This document shows, piece by piece, positions 33,594-41,576 of a DNA stretch of 64,000 nt (position 1 is the first letter of the stretch; each line of letters starts with the position of its first letter). The position numbers and the translations under genes were made by a program. The stretch comes from Lustribacter sp965277075. GTDB taxonomy: Bacteria; Vulcanimicrobiota; Vulcanimicrobiia; Vulcanimicrobiales; Vulcanimicrobiaceae. The notes below the pieces were generated by a model, which was not told where the DNA came from, ran no database searches, and saw only the letters and a program-made list of their open reading frames with translations. The stretch lies in contig OZ255707.1 in assembly GCA_965277075.1 (NCBI GenBank), positions 2,108,001 through 2,172,000 on the forward strand, written 5' to 3'.

Positions 33594-34577
33594 ATGAGCG
33601 CGGTTCGCGAAGCGGTACTGCCGGAATTGATCCCCGTCGTCGTGGCCGGATCGCACCCCTGCACGGCGCGCGTGATGTCGTTCGTGTTTCGCCATGCCGG
33701 CGGCGGCGAGCTGCCCGCGTTCTCGGCCGGCTCGCATATCGAGGTGCATTTACCGAACGGGCTGGTTCGATCGTACTCGCTGCTCAACGATTCGCGCGAA
33801 CGGGACCGCTACCAGATCGCCGTGTTGCGCGAACCGGGTGGCACGGGCGGCTCCGCGTGGCTGCACGACAATCTGAGCGCCGGCGACCTGCTCTCGATTA
33901 CGCCGCCCGCCAATCGCTTCGAAATCGATGAAGGCGGCGACGAGCATATCCTCATCGCCGGCGGCATCGGCATCACGCCGATCATGTCGATGGCGCACCG
34001 GTTGACGGAACTGGCGCTACCGTTCCGCCTGTACTACTGCGCGCGCGCAGCCGACGACGCAGCGTTCGTCGATGACCTTCACGCGCATTTCGGCGAGCAC
34101 GTCACGATGCATTACGACGGGGGCAACCCGGCCGACAACCTCGATCTGATCGGCCTGTTGCGCGACCGCGCACCCGGCTCGCACGTCTATGTTTGCGGAC
34201 CGCGCGGCCTCATCAGCGCCACCCGCGCGGCGGGACGCGATTGGCCGCGTGGAACGGTGCATTTCGAGCTCTTCGGAACGGGAGTCGCCGCGGGCGCATT
34301 CGGCAACGACGATCAGCCGTTCGACGTACGGCTCAAACGCCGCGCTACGACCGTTCACGTTCCCGCGAAAACCTCGCTTCTCGACGCCTTGGCCGGCGCC
34401 GGGGTCCGCATTACGGCCGTTTGCCGCGAAGGTTTTTGCGGGACGTGTACGACGCGCTACGTCGCGGGTAGCGTCGAACATCGCGACGGGGTGCTCGACG
34501 ACGACGAACGCCGGTCGGTTTTGCAAGTTTGCGTATCGCGCGCTCGTCCCGGCGACACGCTCGTTCTCGACCTCTGA
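33594..34577 (+). CDS. PDR/VanB-family oxidoreductase (FMN, NAD, 2Fe-2S)
   Basis: This 327-residue single-chain reductase has a flavin domain (about 1-100; VRSYSLLND), an NAD domain (about 105-225; ILIAGGIGITPIMSMAHRL and VYVCGPRGLI) and a C-terminal plant-type ferredoxin domain with four ligands in CREGFCGTC plus a Cys 27 residues later. It is the phthalate dioxygenase reductase type that feeds Rieske oxygenases. The only visible Rieske oxygenase is 28 kb away at 61.3 kb. TATAAC lies three bases before the start, so the mRNA may be leaderless. Two VOC genes follow at once. Confidence 0.92.
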   Translation: MSAVREAVLPELIPVVVAGSHPCTARVMSFVFRHAGGGELPAFSAGSHIEVHLPNGLVRSYSLLNDSRERDRYQIAVLREPGGTGGSAWLHDNLSAGDLLSITPPANRFEIDEGGDEHILIAGGIGITPIMSMAHRLTELALPFRLYYCARAADDAAFVDDLHAHFGEHVTMHYDGGNPADNLDLIGLLRDRAPGSHVYVCGPRGLISATRAAGRDWPRGTVHFELFGTGVAAGAFGNDDQPFDVRLKRRATTVHVPAKTSLLDALAGAGVRITAVCREGFCGTCTTRYVAGSVEHRDGVLDDDERRSVLQVCVSRARPGDTLVLDL

Positions 34578-34592
34578 TGTAGGAGACGAATC

Positions 34593-35084
34593 ATGACCAC
34601 GACCGAACTCGCACCGCCTCGCACTCCGATCGTTTCACCGCGAGCGCTCGAGCGCGGAACGTTTCTCACGACGGATCTCGCCGTTGCCCGGCGCCTCTTC
34701 GAAGAGGTGCTCGACCTCGAGTGCGTCCGCTTCGAGCGCGACGCGCTGCTCGTACGCGAGCGCGGACATCGACCGGGCGAAGCGCGCGCGGCTGAGCCCT
34801 ACTGGGTGTTGGAAGTGCGTGAGGTTCCCGTCATCGCCAACCCGCAAGCGATGCTCAACCACTGGGGCGTTTTTGTTTCCAGCCAAGGCAACGTCGACCG
34901 CGCCTACCAGACACTCGTCGACAACAAAGAACGTTACGGCATTCTGCGCGTGCAGCGCCCGTGCGCCGCGCACGGTGCATACTCGTTCTACTTCCAAGAT
35001 GCGGACAGCAACTGGTGGGAAGTCGAACACCGCATTCCCAAGCGCCAATACACCGCACTTCGCGCCCGCGGGGACGCCGTATGA
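34593..35084 (+). CDS. VOC-superfamily protein (half-size extradiol-type)
   Basis: This is a 163-residue VOC unit: ALERGTFLTTDLAVARRLFE, PQAMLNHWGVFVSS (His), and SFYFQDADSNWWEVEHR (Glu at the last metal position). The first metal position is Thr rather than His. The gene sits 15 bases after the reductase and overlaps the next VOC gene by ATGA, so the three are one transcription unit. The partner VOC may supply missing ligands in a heterodimer. Inference: ring-cleavage or product-handling role. Confidence 0.8.
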   Translation: MTTTELAPPRTPIVSPRALERGTFLTTDLAVARRLFEEVLDLECVRFERDALLVRERGHRPGEARAAEPYWVLEVREVPVIANPQAMLNHWGVFVSSQGNVDRAYQTLVDNKERYGILRVQRPCAAHGAYSFYFQDADSNWWEVEHRIPKRQYTALRARGDAV

Positions 35085-35515
35085 GCACGGCCCTTGTCAC
35101 CGGTACGATCCTCTCGCACGGCACGATCGAATGCGCGGACACCTTCGCGTCGCGTCGCTTCTACGAAGAATTCCTCGGACTCGGCTCGGTTCGGCCGCTG
35201 CCCGAAGCGCAGTACCTCTGGAACGGCGGAGCGTGGTCGCTCGTGTGCGTCTCGATCGGTAGCGAACCGAAGGAGCAAGGCCCCGAGAATCGTTTTGGCT
35301 TACGCGTCGGCTCGGCGCCCGAAGTCGATGCGGCGTTTTACGCGGCGACGGCCGCGCGTGAACGCTATGCGATTCGCGAAATCCGTCCCGTCACCGAAAC
35401 GAACGGCGTGCGGTCGATGCTCCTGCGCGATCTCGACGGCAACTGGTGGGAAATTTACCACCGGCCGGAATCGCTCTATGACGATCTCTTCGCACGCGGT
35501 GATTTTACCGGCTGA
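35081..35515 (+). CDS. VOC-superfamily protein, translationally coupled
   Basis: The 144-residue protein is taken from the ATG in the ATGA overlap with the preceding gene. ILSHGTIECADTFASRRFYE supplies a His at the first metal position, and RDLDGNWWEIYHRPESLYDD supplies a Glu at the last. The middle position (NRFGLRV) lacks His. This is complementary to its neighbour, which keeps the middle His. The 3' end overlaps the convergent MarR gene by 40 bases. Confidence 0.8.
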   Translation: MSTALVTGTILSHGTIECADTFASRRFYEEFLGLGSVRPLPEAQYLWNGGAWSLVCVSIGSEPKEQGPENRFGLRVGSAPEVDAAFYAATAARERYAIREIRPVTETNGVRSMLLRDLDGNWWEIYHRPESLYDDLFARGDFTG

Positions 35516-36048
35516 ACGCCGTCGCCGTTGCGCAGCGAATCGCGCATCGTGTCGAGCGACCGGATCAGCGCGCGTTGCTCGCGCAGGCTCAAGCCGGCAA
35601 CGGCGTCCGCGACGATGCGATAATGGTTGGGCGCAAAGCGGTCGACGAGCGCGACACCGCGCGCGGTGAGGCTGATGAGCGTGACGCGGCGATCTGCGCG
35701 GTCGAGACGCCGCCGGACGAGACCTGACTTCTCGAGCGACGCGATCAGCGCCGTGAGGTTGCCGAGGGACACGGAGAGTTCGCGTCCGATCTGCGCTTGC
35801 GCGAGCGTGTGACCCTCCGTTGCCGCTAGAGCCATCACGATGACGACCTTTGCCGGCGAGAGGTCGTATTCGCGCGTATAGGCTTCGGCCATGGTTTGGA
35901 ACGCCGTCGCGGTACGGCGGAGGGTCAGCATCAGGTCCATCGCCGCCGCGGACGCTTCAGGGTCCGCTGCAAACCTGACGCAATTACGTGCGATCGACGC
36001 GCGGATGCTCGCCATGTCGACGGATTCATCGGAATTCTTTACGGTCAT
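35476..36048 (-). CDS. MarR-family regulator
   Basis: The 190-residue protein is taken from MTVKNSDES because all upstream in-frame sequence is antisense to the binding-protein gene. The core reads EYDLSPAKVVIVMALAATEG, AQAQIGRELSVSLGNLTALI, ASLEKSGLVRRRLDRADRR, TLISLTARGVALV. Divergent from the Liv-type binding protein gene at 36172, which it probably controls. MarR proteins beside aromatic catabolic genes commonly respond to aromatic acids or CoA thioesters. Confidence 0.88.
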   Translation of the reverse strand: MTVKNSDESVDMASIRASIARNCVRFAADPEASAAAMDLMLTLRRTATAFQTMAEAYTREYDLSPAKVVIVMALAATEGHTLAQAQIGRELSVSLGNLTALIASLEKSGLVRRRLDRADRRVTLISLTARGVALVDRFAPNHYRIVADAVAGLSLREQRALIRSLDTMRDSLRNGDGVQPVKSPRAKRSS

Positions 36049-36109
36049 GACGGATGCTCGACCGCCTTTCCCGCGAGTCCGGCACGACGCCTGCGATGCG
36101 GCATGCCGT

Positions 36110-36137
36110 TTGCTTAAAAAAGCTTTTGGGCTATACT
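36110..36137 (+). promoter_or_regulatory. Promoter of the Liv-type binding protein with short dyad
   Basis: TTGCTT (36110-36115), a 16-bp spacer and TATACT (36132-36137) form a good sigma-70 promoter; a GAGG ribosome site is at 36159-36162. The dyad GCTT-AAAA-AAGC (36112-36123) overlaps the -35 element and could be the site of the divergent MarR protein. Confidence 0.6.
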
Positions 36138-36171
36138 GTCGCCAGGAAAGATCCTTTCGAGGTAGCCCCGA

Positions 36172-37350
36172 ATGCGTTTTATCTTTGTATTTCTCGCGGC
36201 CTTGACGATCGCGACGTCGTTGCCGAGCGCGGCCGTGCCGGCCACGCCTGAACCGCTCACGGTCAACGTCATTCTCTCTCAATCCGGACCGGCAGCCTTT
36301 CTCGGGCAAACCGAAGCGAAGTCGCTCGCGATTCTCGAAACGGTTCTGAACCGGCAGGGCGGCATCGCGGGTCGTCCGGTGCACTTCGCCGTCGTCGACG
36401 ACGGGTCGCTTCCGGCGACGGCCGTGCAGCTCTTCAACCAGATGTCGGCCAGCAAACCGCCGGCCTTCATCGGAACCGGATTCACGGCGACGTGTAACGC
36501 CGTTCAGCCGCTCGTCCGCGACAAAGGACCCGTCATGTACTGTCTCTCGCCCTCGATGGCGCCGGTACCGGGCGGCTACGCATTCTCCGGCAGTGTGTGG
36601 ACGTATTATCTCGCACGCATCATGTTGCGATACTTTCACGATCGCGGATGGAATCGGGTCGCCGTCATTACGTCGACCGACGCGTCCGGCACGGAGTTCG
36701 GCGGCGCGCTCGCTGACGCGTTACAGCGGCCGGAGAATAAGGACGTCTCGCTTGTGGCCAGCGAGCGATTCAACGTCCCTGACGTGTCGGTCGCCGGGCA
36801 GATGGCAAAGATCAAAGCCGCCTCGCCGGACGTCTTGATCACGTGGACCGCCGGATCCGGTTTCGGCACGTTGCTGCACGGCATCAGCGACGGCGGCCTC
36901 ACGATGCCGATCGCCGCCTGCAACTGTAATATGATTCACGCGCAACTCGCGCAGTACGCGAGCTTCTTACCGAAGCAGCTCTATTTTCCCGGCGTTCGGC
37001 CGATCGTTGAAGGCGCGGTGGCGGCCGGCCCCGTGCGCGACGCGCAAACGATGTTCTTCAGCGCGATGAAGGCCAACGGCGTTGCGCGCCCCGACATGGC
37101 GTACATTTTGCCGTGGGATCCGGCGCTGCTGATCGTCGATGCGCTGCGGCACGTCGGTCCGGCGGCAACGCCCGACCAAGTGCGCGCATATCTCCAACAT
37201 TCGCACGGCTTCGCCGGCATCAACGGGCTTTACGACTTCCGCGACAATCTGAATCGCGGCATCGGCGAAAACAACGCGATGATGACGAAGTGGGACCCGG
37301 CGACGGAGGGCTTCGTCGCCGTGAGCAAACCGGGCGGCCACATCAAGTAG
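36172..37350 (+). CDS. Liv-type ABC transporter substrate-binding protein
   Basis: This 392-residue periplasmic binding protein of the leucine-binding fold has a signal peptide MRFIFVFLAALTIATSLPSA. Key stretches are VNVILSQSGPAAFLGQTEAK, LNRQGGIAGRPVHFAVVDDG, GWNRVAVITSTDASGTEFGG and YDFRDNLNRGIGENNAM. Family members often bind aromatic acids or amino acids. It is a paralogue of the partial gene at 63574-64000 (shared YDFR and ATKWDPA-like tail). No Liv permease or ATPase is in the window. Confidence 0.9.
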   Translation: MRFIFVFLAALTIATSLPSAAVPATPEPLTVNVILSQSGPAAFLGQTEAKSLAILETVLNRQGGIAGRPVHFAVVDDGSLPATAVQLFNQMSASKPPAFIGTGFTATCNAVQPLVRDKGPVMYCLSPSMAPVPGGYAFSGSVWTYYLARIMLRYFHDRGWNRVAVITSTDASGTEFGGALADALQRPENKDVSLVASERFNVPDVSVAGQMAKIKAASPDVLITWTAGSGFGTLLHGISDGGLTMPIAACNCNMIHAQLAQYASFLPKQLYFPGVRPIVEGAVAAGPVRDAQTMFFSAMKANGVARPDMAYILPWDPALLIVDALRHVGPAATPDQVRAYLQHSHGFAGINGLYDFRDNLNRGIGENNAMMTKWDPATEGFVAVSKPGGHIK

Positions 37351-37897
37351 CGACGGCGTAGGCGAGCTCAACGGACGGCGCAATCGCGTGCAGCACCAAG
37401 CGCGTCGCGTCGCGCATACTGGCGCGACCCTTGGTTTCGACCAACGCCGCGGACGCGATGTCGGCGTACGTTCGCCCGCGTAACCGCAGCGCGATCAACG
37501 CCGCCTGCAGCGGCGGCATGCACGGATTGAACGCAACGTTCTCGGCCAGCCGGCCGGTGATCAGCGTTCCGTCGTGAAGGCGCAGCGCGATGCCCGCGAG
37601 CGTGCCGCTGTATGGCGCGTGCGCGCGCGCAGCCGCATCACGGGCGGCGAGCGCGAGCGGCCCGGCGTTGCCGCCGGCAAGCGTAAGGACGTGATGCTCC
37701 TCGAACGGCGTGACGTGCACGCCGAGAACGGCCGGTAAAAACGCGTGCGGCATCGCCTCCGCGAGCGTGTAGGGCCGATCGTCCGGCAACCAGATCGTCA
37801 GCGCTTCGGGCGCGACGAATTCGCTCAGGAATTGCCCGCAATAGCCGCACGGCACGCCGCCGACGGCGAGCGAGACGATCCCCGACTCGTCGTGCAA
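37343..37897 (-). CDS. cdd: Cytidine deaminase (E. coli type), C-terminal part after frameshift
   Basis: The 184-residue frame holds VGGVPCGYCGQFLSEF (second and third zinc ligands, CGxC) and the degenerate second domain with AARAHAPYSGTLAGIALRLH and LAENVAFNPCMPPLQAALIA, as in the 294-residue E. coli enzyme. The codons just upstream, in the same frame but before the listed ATG, encode PGETLAFTVHGEGAATTNAW with the H-x-E zinc/acid motif (HGE instead of HAE). The open frame is separated from its N-terminus by a shift near 37957. Cytidine deaminase salvages pyrimidines. Confidence 0.75.
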   Translation of the reverse strand: MHDESGIVSLAVGGVPCGYCGQFLSEFVAPEALTIWLPDDRPYTLAEAMPHAFLPAVLGVHVTPFEEHHVLTLAGGNAGPLALAARDAAARAHAPYSGTLAGIALRLHDGTLITGRLAENVAFNPCMPPLQAALIALRLRGRTYADIASAALVETKGRASMRDATRLVLHAIAPSVELAYAVAT

Positions 37898-37949
37898 CCA
37901 TGCGTTGGTCGTTGCGGCGCCTTCGCCGTGAACGGTAAAGGCCAGCGTC

Positions 37950-38144
37950 TCACCCGGGCAACGGAATGCCGGTTGCGCGCACGCGTTCGGCCGGTATCAT
38001 GCCGCCGGCCGGCGCCAAGAAAGCGAGCAACGCGTCGACATCGGAGAGAGCGGCTGCCGCGATGGCGGACGGTAATGCCGCAGCAGCAGCCGGCAGTGCG
38101 GCAATGCGTCCGATCGCCGTGGAACGGCTGACGTTGTCGTGCAT
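37950..38144 (-). pseudogene. Cytidine deaminase, N-terminal part
   Basis: The 64-residue N-terminus corresponds to the helical entry domain of E. coli-type cytidine deaminase. It ends IPAERVRATGIPLPG with a TGA. One frame over, the sequence continues directly as PGETLAFTVHGE. The segment that should carry the NFxVGA strand and substrate Asn is missing, so besides the shift there is a deletion of about 30 residues. Confidence 0.6.
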
Positions 38145-38165
38145 AGATTGTCGCGGGTTCGCGAT

Positions 38166-39950
38166 TCAGCTCGGAACGCCGGTCGAGCGGCGAAGTTCGT
38201 CGAGCCGAGCGTTGAGCTGATCGAACGCGACCGTCTTGAGGTCGTAATCGGCGCGCAGCATTTCTGCCTCGATCTCGTCGATGCCGAGGCTCGCCGCCTG
38301 CGCAAGCCGCTCGAGTTGCCGTAACTCGTCGGGGTCGATATCGTTGCCGTCGGTATGACTGCCGTACATGAGAATGCCGGTAAGCCGTCCACGCGATTGC
38401 ATCGGTATCGCGACGATCGGCGCTCGCCCGCCGTGCGGAATGTCGACGCGACGCCACGGCATCTCGGAGAGCCGGATCGATCGCAGTTGCGTGCGCAGGG
38501 AAAGGACGAGGACGTCGGAGTCGTCGAGCACCGGGCAATCGGTATCGTTCCATGCGTATGACGCCGTGCGGCTAAACGCATCGGAGCTCAGCCGGAACCA
38601 CGCGCCTGACGTCACCGAGAGCGCATCGACGACTTCGTCGATGACGACGTTCTCGACGACGCGCTCCGAGCGCGCTTGCGGCAACTCCTCGACGAGGCGC
38701 GCAAGGCGCGCTTGCGCCGCGCGGCGCTTCTTGAAGAACACCGCCTCGATGATCGTTTCGGTTCGCTTGTGCAGCGTGTCGAACGCGAAGGCGACGCCGA
38801 TCGATGCGCCCGCCTGGAGCAATCGCGACAGCTTGAACTCTTCGAGGACGCTTCCGAACAACCAGTCGAAGAGCGCGAAGAGGCCCGCGAGAATCGTCGT
38901 CAACGTCGCGTAGATCAAAGTTCGGCTGACCACGAAGTTGATGTCGAGCACGCGATGACGAACGACCGCATGCGCGACGCTAAGCGGTAAGAGCACGTTG
39001 AGCGACACGAGCAACGTCGAGAACCAGATCGGCGGCACAATCGCAATCAGCGAACTGAAGATCAGCGTGCTACCGACATAGTAGCTCATTAATCCGAGAC
39101 CGAACCCGATCAGCACCCAGCGCATCCGCTCGCGTTCAGCGGCTTCGATGCGACGATAGGTGTCGTAGAGCAGGTACACCGCGAGCAGAAAGACGGCTCC
39201 GAACACGATCTGCAGGAGATGATTCTCGGGTTCGGCTCTTCGCGCGAGGACCAAGTTCAGAACGTCCGGATACAACGTCATCACGGCCAGACCGGCGAAG
39301 ATCGCCGGCAGTGCTCGGCGCACGCGCATGTGCAACGGACGGTCGATGCGTCGCGGAAAGTCGAGCGCAAAGAGCAGAAGCCCGACGACGCCGACGTTCT
39401 GTACGATGTCGTAGCAACCGATGACCGCGAGCGCCGTGCGCGCGTCGGAAAAGCGAAACGGTTGGACTGCCGTCGGTAATTCGAGCAAACAGTAAAGACC
39501 GAAGCCCCAGGTCGCGGTACCCGGCCGAACGAGAATCAACGTCGCGCCGACGACGATAAAGATCAACGACGCGACGCATTCGAGTGCGAGCGACCAGAGG
39601 TCCGTACTCGTGTGTTCGTCGGGTACGGCCGTGAGCACGATCGCGCGCGTCGCTCCGCGATGAGCGAGCGCGATGTGGACGCTCGTGCCGATGGGAATCG
39701 CCGCCGCAACCCCGACGACATAGCGCCGTTCGTCCCAGCGCGTCGCGGCGAGGTCGATTCGATCGCCCGCAACGATACCGGCACGATCCGCGGGCCCACC
39801 CGGCGCGACGCTGCGAATGTTCGCGCCGTAGTCCGTTACGATTCCCAACGTGCCCTGCGGGCGCCACCACGCGGACGCCGCTGCATACACGCTTACAAGC
39901 GCATACGCGACGAGCACCAGCAGGACGACCTTGAGCGTGAAGCGCTTCAC
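38166..39950 (-). CDS. Membrane protein with PDZ, multi-TM and GAF domains (kinase-less sensor)
   Basis: This 594-residue protein has an N-terminal anchor (LKVVLLVLVAYALVSVYAA) and an extracytoplasmic PDZ-like domain at about 35-110 (IRSVAPGGPADRAGIVAGDR). About eight membrane helices follow (120-370), then a coiled region (KKRRAAQARLARLVEELPQA) and a cytoplasmic GAF-like domain (about 420-560; IVAIPMQSRGRLTGILMYGS). Related histidine kinases continue with HisKA/HATPase, but here the chain ends after a helical tail. It may be a sensor that acts through a partner. 18 bp downstream of it on the same strand comes the deaminase relic. Confidence 0.7.
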   Translation of the reverse strand: MKRFTLKVVLLVLVAYALVSVYAAASAWWRPQGTLGIVTDYGANIRSVAPGGPADRAGIVAGDRIDLAATRWDERRYVVGVAAAIPIGTSVHIALAHRGATRAIVLTAVPDEHTSTDLWSLALECVASLIFIVVGATLILVRPGTATWGFGLYCLLELPTAVQPFRFSDARTALAVIGCYDIVQNVGVVGLLLFALDFPRRIDRPLHMRVRRALPAIFAGLAVMTLYPDVLNLVLARRAEPENHLLQIVFGAVFLLAVYLLYDTYRRIEAAERERMRWVLIGFGLGLMSYYVGSTLIFSSLIAIVPPIWFSTLLVSLNVLLPLSVAHAVVRHRVLDINFVVSRTLIYATLTTILAGLFALFDWLFGSVLEEFKLSRLLQAGASIGVAFAFDTLHKRTETIIEAVFFKKRRAAQARLARLVEELPQARSERVVENVVIDEVVDALSVTSGAWFRLSSDAFSRTASYAWNDTDCPVLDDSDVLVLSLRTQLRSIRLSEMPWRRVDIPHGGRAPIVAIPMQSRGRLTGILMYGSHTDGNDIDPDELRQLERLAQAASLGIDEIEAEMLRADYDLKTVAFDQLNARLDELRRSTGVPS

Positions 39951-39968
39951 AACGACCGCTTCACCGTA

Positions 39969-40409
39969 CTACACGGCACGCGCTGCGTCGATGGCAGCGA
40001 GCAGGCCCGTCGCATCGTCCGTTCCGAGCGCGACGAACCGCCCGTTCTTCATCGTGATCACGACGGCGGAACGTCCGCTGATGACCCACGCCCAATCGCG
40101 AAAGTTGTTCGTGCGGATGCCGAGGCCCGCAAACCAGCTGAGCCTTACCGGTCGCGTCGAGGCAATCTCGGCAACGCGAATTCGTTGAGGGAAAGCGCCG
40201 AACGCGAGATTCCACTCAACCGTGTCGGCGGCAACGCGAACCGTCATCGACGAAAACACGATGACGATCAGCGCGAGGATGCACGACGAAACGATAAAAG
40301 CGCCCGAGCCCAGACGGCCGGCTGCGACAAAATACTTCCACGCGATCACGATCCAAATAAACGCCGTGAAAACGACCAGCCAGAAACCGAACTGCCTATG
40401 CCGGTACAT
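39969..40409 (-). CDS. Membrane protein with PH-like C-terminal domain
   Basis: This 146-residue protein has two adjacent hydrophobic helices (FWLVVFTAFIWIVIAWKYFV and GAFIVSSCILALIVIVFSSM). A soluble beta-rich part follows (VEWNLAFGAFPQRIRVAEIA, VVITMKNGRFVALGTDDATG) that resembles bacterial PH-like domains. The function is unknown. It precedes the PDZ-GAF gene by 18 bases on the same strand, so they may be co-transcribed. Confidence 0.62.
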   Translation of the reverse strand: MYRHRQFGFWLVVFTAFIWIVIAWKYFVAAGRLGSGAFIVSSCILALIVIVFSSMTVRVAADTVEWNLAFGAFPQRIRVAEIASTRPVRLSWFAGLGIRTNNFRDWAWVISGRSAVVITMKNGRFVALGTDDATGLLAAIDAARAV

Positions 40410-40603
40410 GTTCGCCTCCTATGCGCCGTGTCCGAGATGCCAGCCGTGTGCGGAGCAGGGGTACGCTCGAAGTCCCGAGCTCGTCTTCGGGATTGCCCGC
40501 TCTGCGAGCTTCTTTGTAGCATAGGCGGTTTTCGGTGCGCCGTTGCGGCTGTAGCACGAGCGTGCCCCGCCGGATTTGCGCGCGTTCACACCGCCGCCGC
40601 CGT

Positions 40604-41038
40604 TTACGACTTGATCGAGAGCAGCTCGACGTCGAAGATCAGCGTTGCGTTGGGCGGAATGACCCCGCCGCCTGCCCCTGCTTCGCCGTAGCCGAGCGAG
40701 GGCGGGATGATCAGCTTGCGCCGGCCGCCGACATGCATCGTTGCAACGCCCTCATCCCAACCTTTGATCACCTGACTCTCGCCTAGGCCGAACGAGAACG
40801 GTTCGTTTCGATCGCGCGAACTATCGAACTTTTTCCCGTTGGTCAACGTGCCGACGTAGTGCACGACCACCGTATCCCCGGTCTTCGGCAGCGCACCTTT
40901 GCCGACGACTTCATCCTGGTAGAGAAGGCCGCCGGCCATGTGCCTCACCGGGCCGGGCTTGACGGAAGCAGCGCCCCCGGCGACGACGGCTGACGCAAAA
41001 ACGCCGGCGACGACGACGGCAACGAACGAATGCTTCAT
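40604..41038 (-). CDS. FKBP-type peptidyl-prolyl cis-trans isomerase, exported
   Basis: The 144-residue protein starts at MKHSFVAVVVAGVFASAVVA, a signal peptide. The FKBP fold is complete: VVHYVGTLTNGKKFDSSRDR, PFSFGLGESQVIKGWDEGVA, RRKLIIPPSLGYG, NATLIFDVELLSI. It catalyses proline isomerisation during periplasmic folding. The longer open frame upstream is antisense to the DHFR-like gene and is discarded. 40410-40603 shows nothing recognisable. Confidence 0.92.
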   Translation of the reverse strand: MKHSFVAVVVAGVFASAVVAGGAASVKPGPVRHMAGGLLYQDEVVGKGALPKTGDTVVVHYVGTLTNGKKFDSSRDRNEPFSFGLGESQVIKGWDEGVATMHVGGRRKLIIPPSLGYGEAGAGGGVIPPNATLIFDVELLSIKS

Positions 41039-41059
41039 CGCTGTTGTCTTGTCTAGCGC

Positions 41060-41572
41060 ATGGCAGAAATCCGGCTCTACGTCGCAACGAGTATCGACGG
41101 CTTCATCGCCGACGAACGCGGCAGCGTCGATTGGCTCGCAGCGTATCCGGGCGAACCGGTGCTCTTCGAACGCTTCACCCGCGATATCGGCACGATCGTC
41201 AGCGGACGCACGACGTACGATCAGGGTCGCGACATCGGCTGGCCGGCGGGAAAGTCGACCATCGTCGTGACGTCGCGCCCACTTCCGCCGGCGCCGGATG
41301 TCACCGCGTATGACGGTCCGCTCGATTCGCTCGTCGCACGGTTGCGCGCACAACACGACGACATCTGGGTGATCGGCGGCGGAAAGCTCATGGCGGCCTT
41401 CCTCGACGCCGGCGCCGTCGATCGGCTCGCGATCTTTGTCGTTCCGATCGCACTCGGGCGCGGGACACCACTGTTCGCTGGGCTCGAACGCCGCCATCCG
41501 CTGCGCTTCGTAAGTGCCGGACCGCACGGCGAGAGCGGCATCATTCGCCTGATCTACGAACCCGAGGGGTGA
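41060..41572 (+). CDS. Dihydrofolate reductase/RibD-like reductase
   Basis: The 170-residue RibD C-terminal-type protein contains LYVATSIDGFIADERGSVDW, VSGRTTYDQGRD, DIWVIGGGKLMAAFLDAGAV, LAIFVVPIALGRGTPLF. Members are NADPH-dependent but the substrate is generally unknown; they are not the essential DHFR. It begins 21 bases from the divergent FKBP start and runs into the CocE-type gene 4 bases later, so those two form an operon. Confidence 0.85.
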   Translation: MAEIRLYVATSIDGFIADERGSVDWLAAYPGEPVLFERFTRDIGTIVSGRTTYDQGRDIGWPAGKSTIVVTSRPLPPAPDVTAYDGPLDSLVARLRAQHDDIWVIGGGKLMAAFLDAGAVDRLAIFVVPIALGRGTPLFAGLERRHPLRFVSAGPHGESGIIRLIYEPEG

Positions 41573-41576
41573 GCTC

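Noticed and set aside
41060..41572. Essential folate-pathway DHFR
   Set aside because: The sequence follows the RibD C-terminal/YwjB-like pattern, not FolA, and it sits in an operon with a CocE hydrolase.
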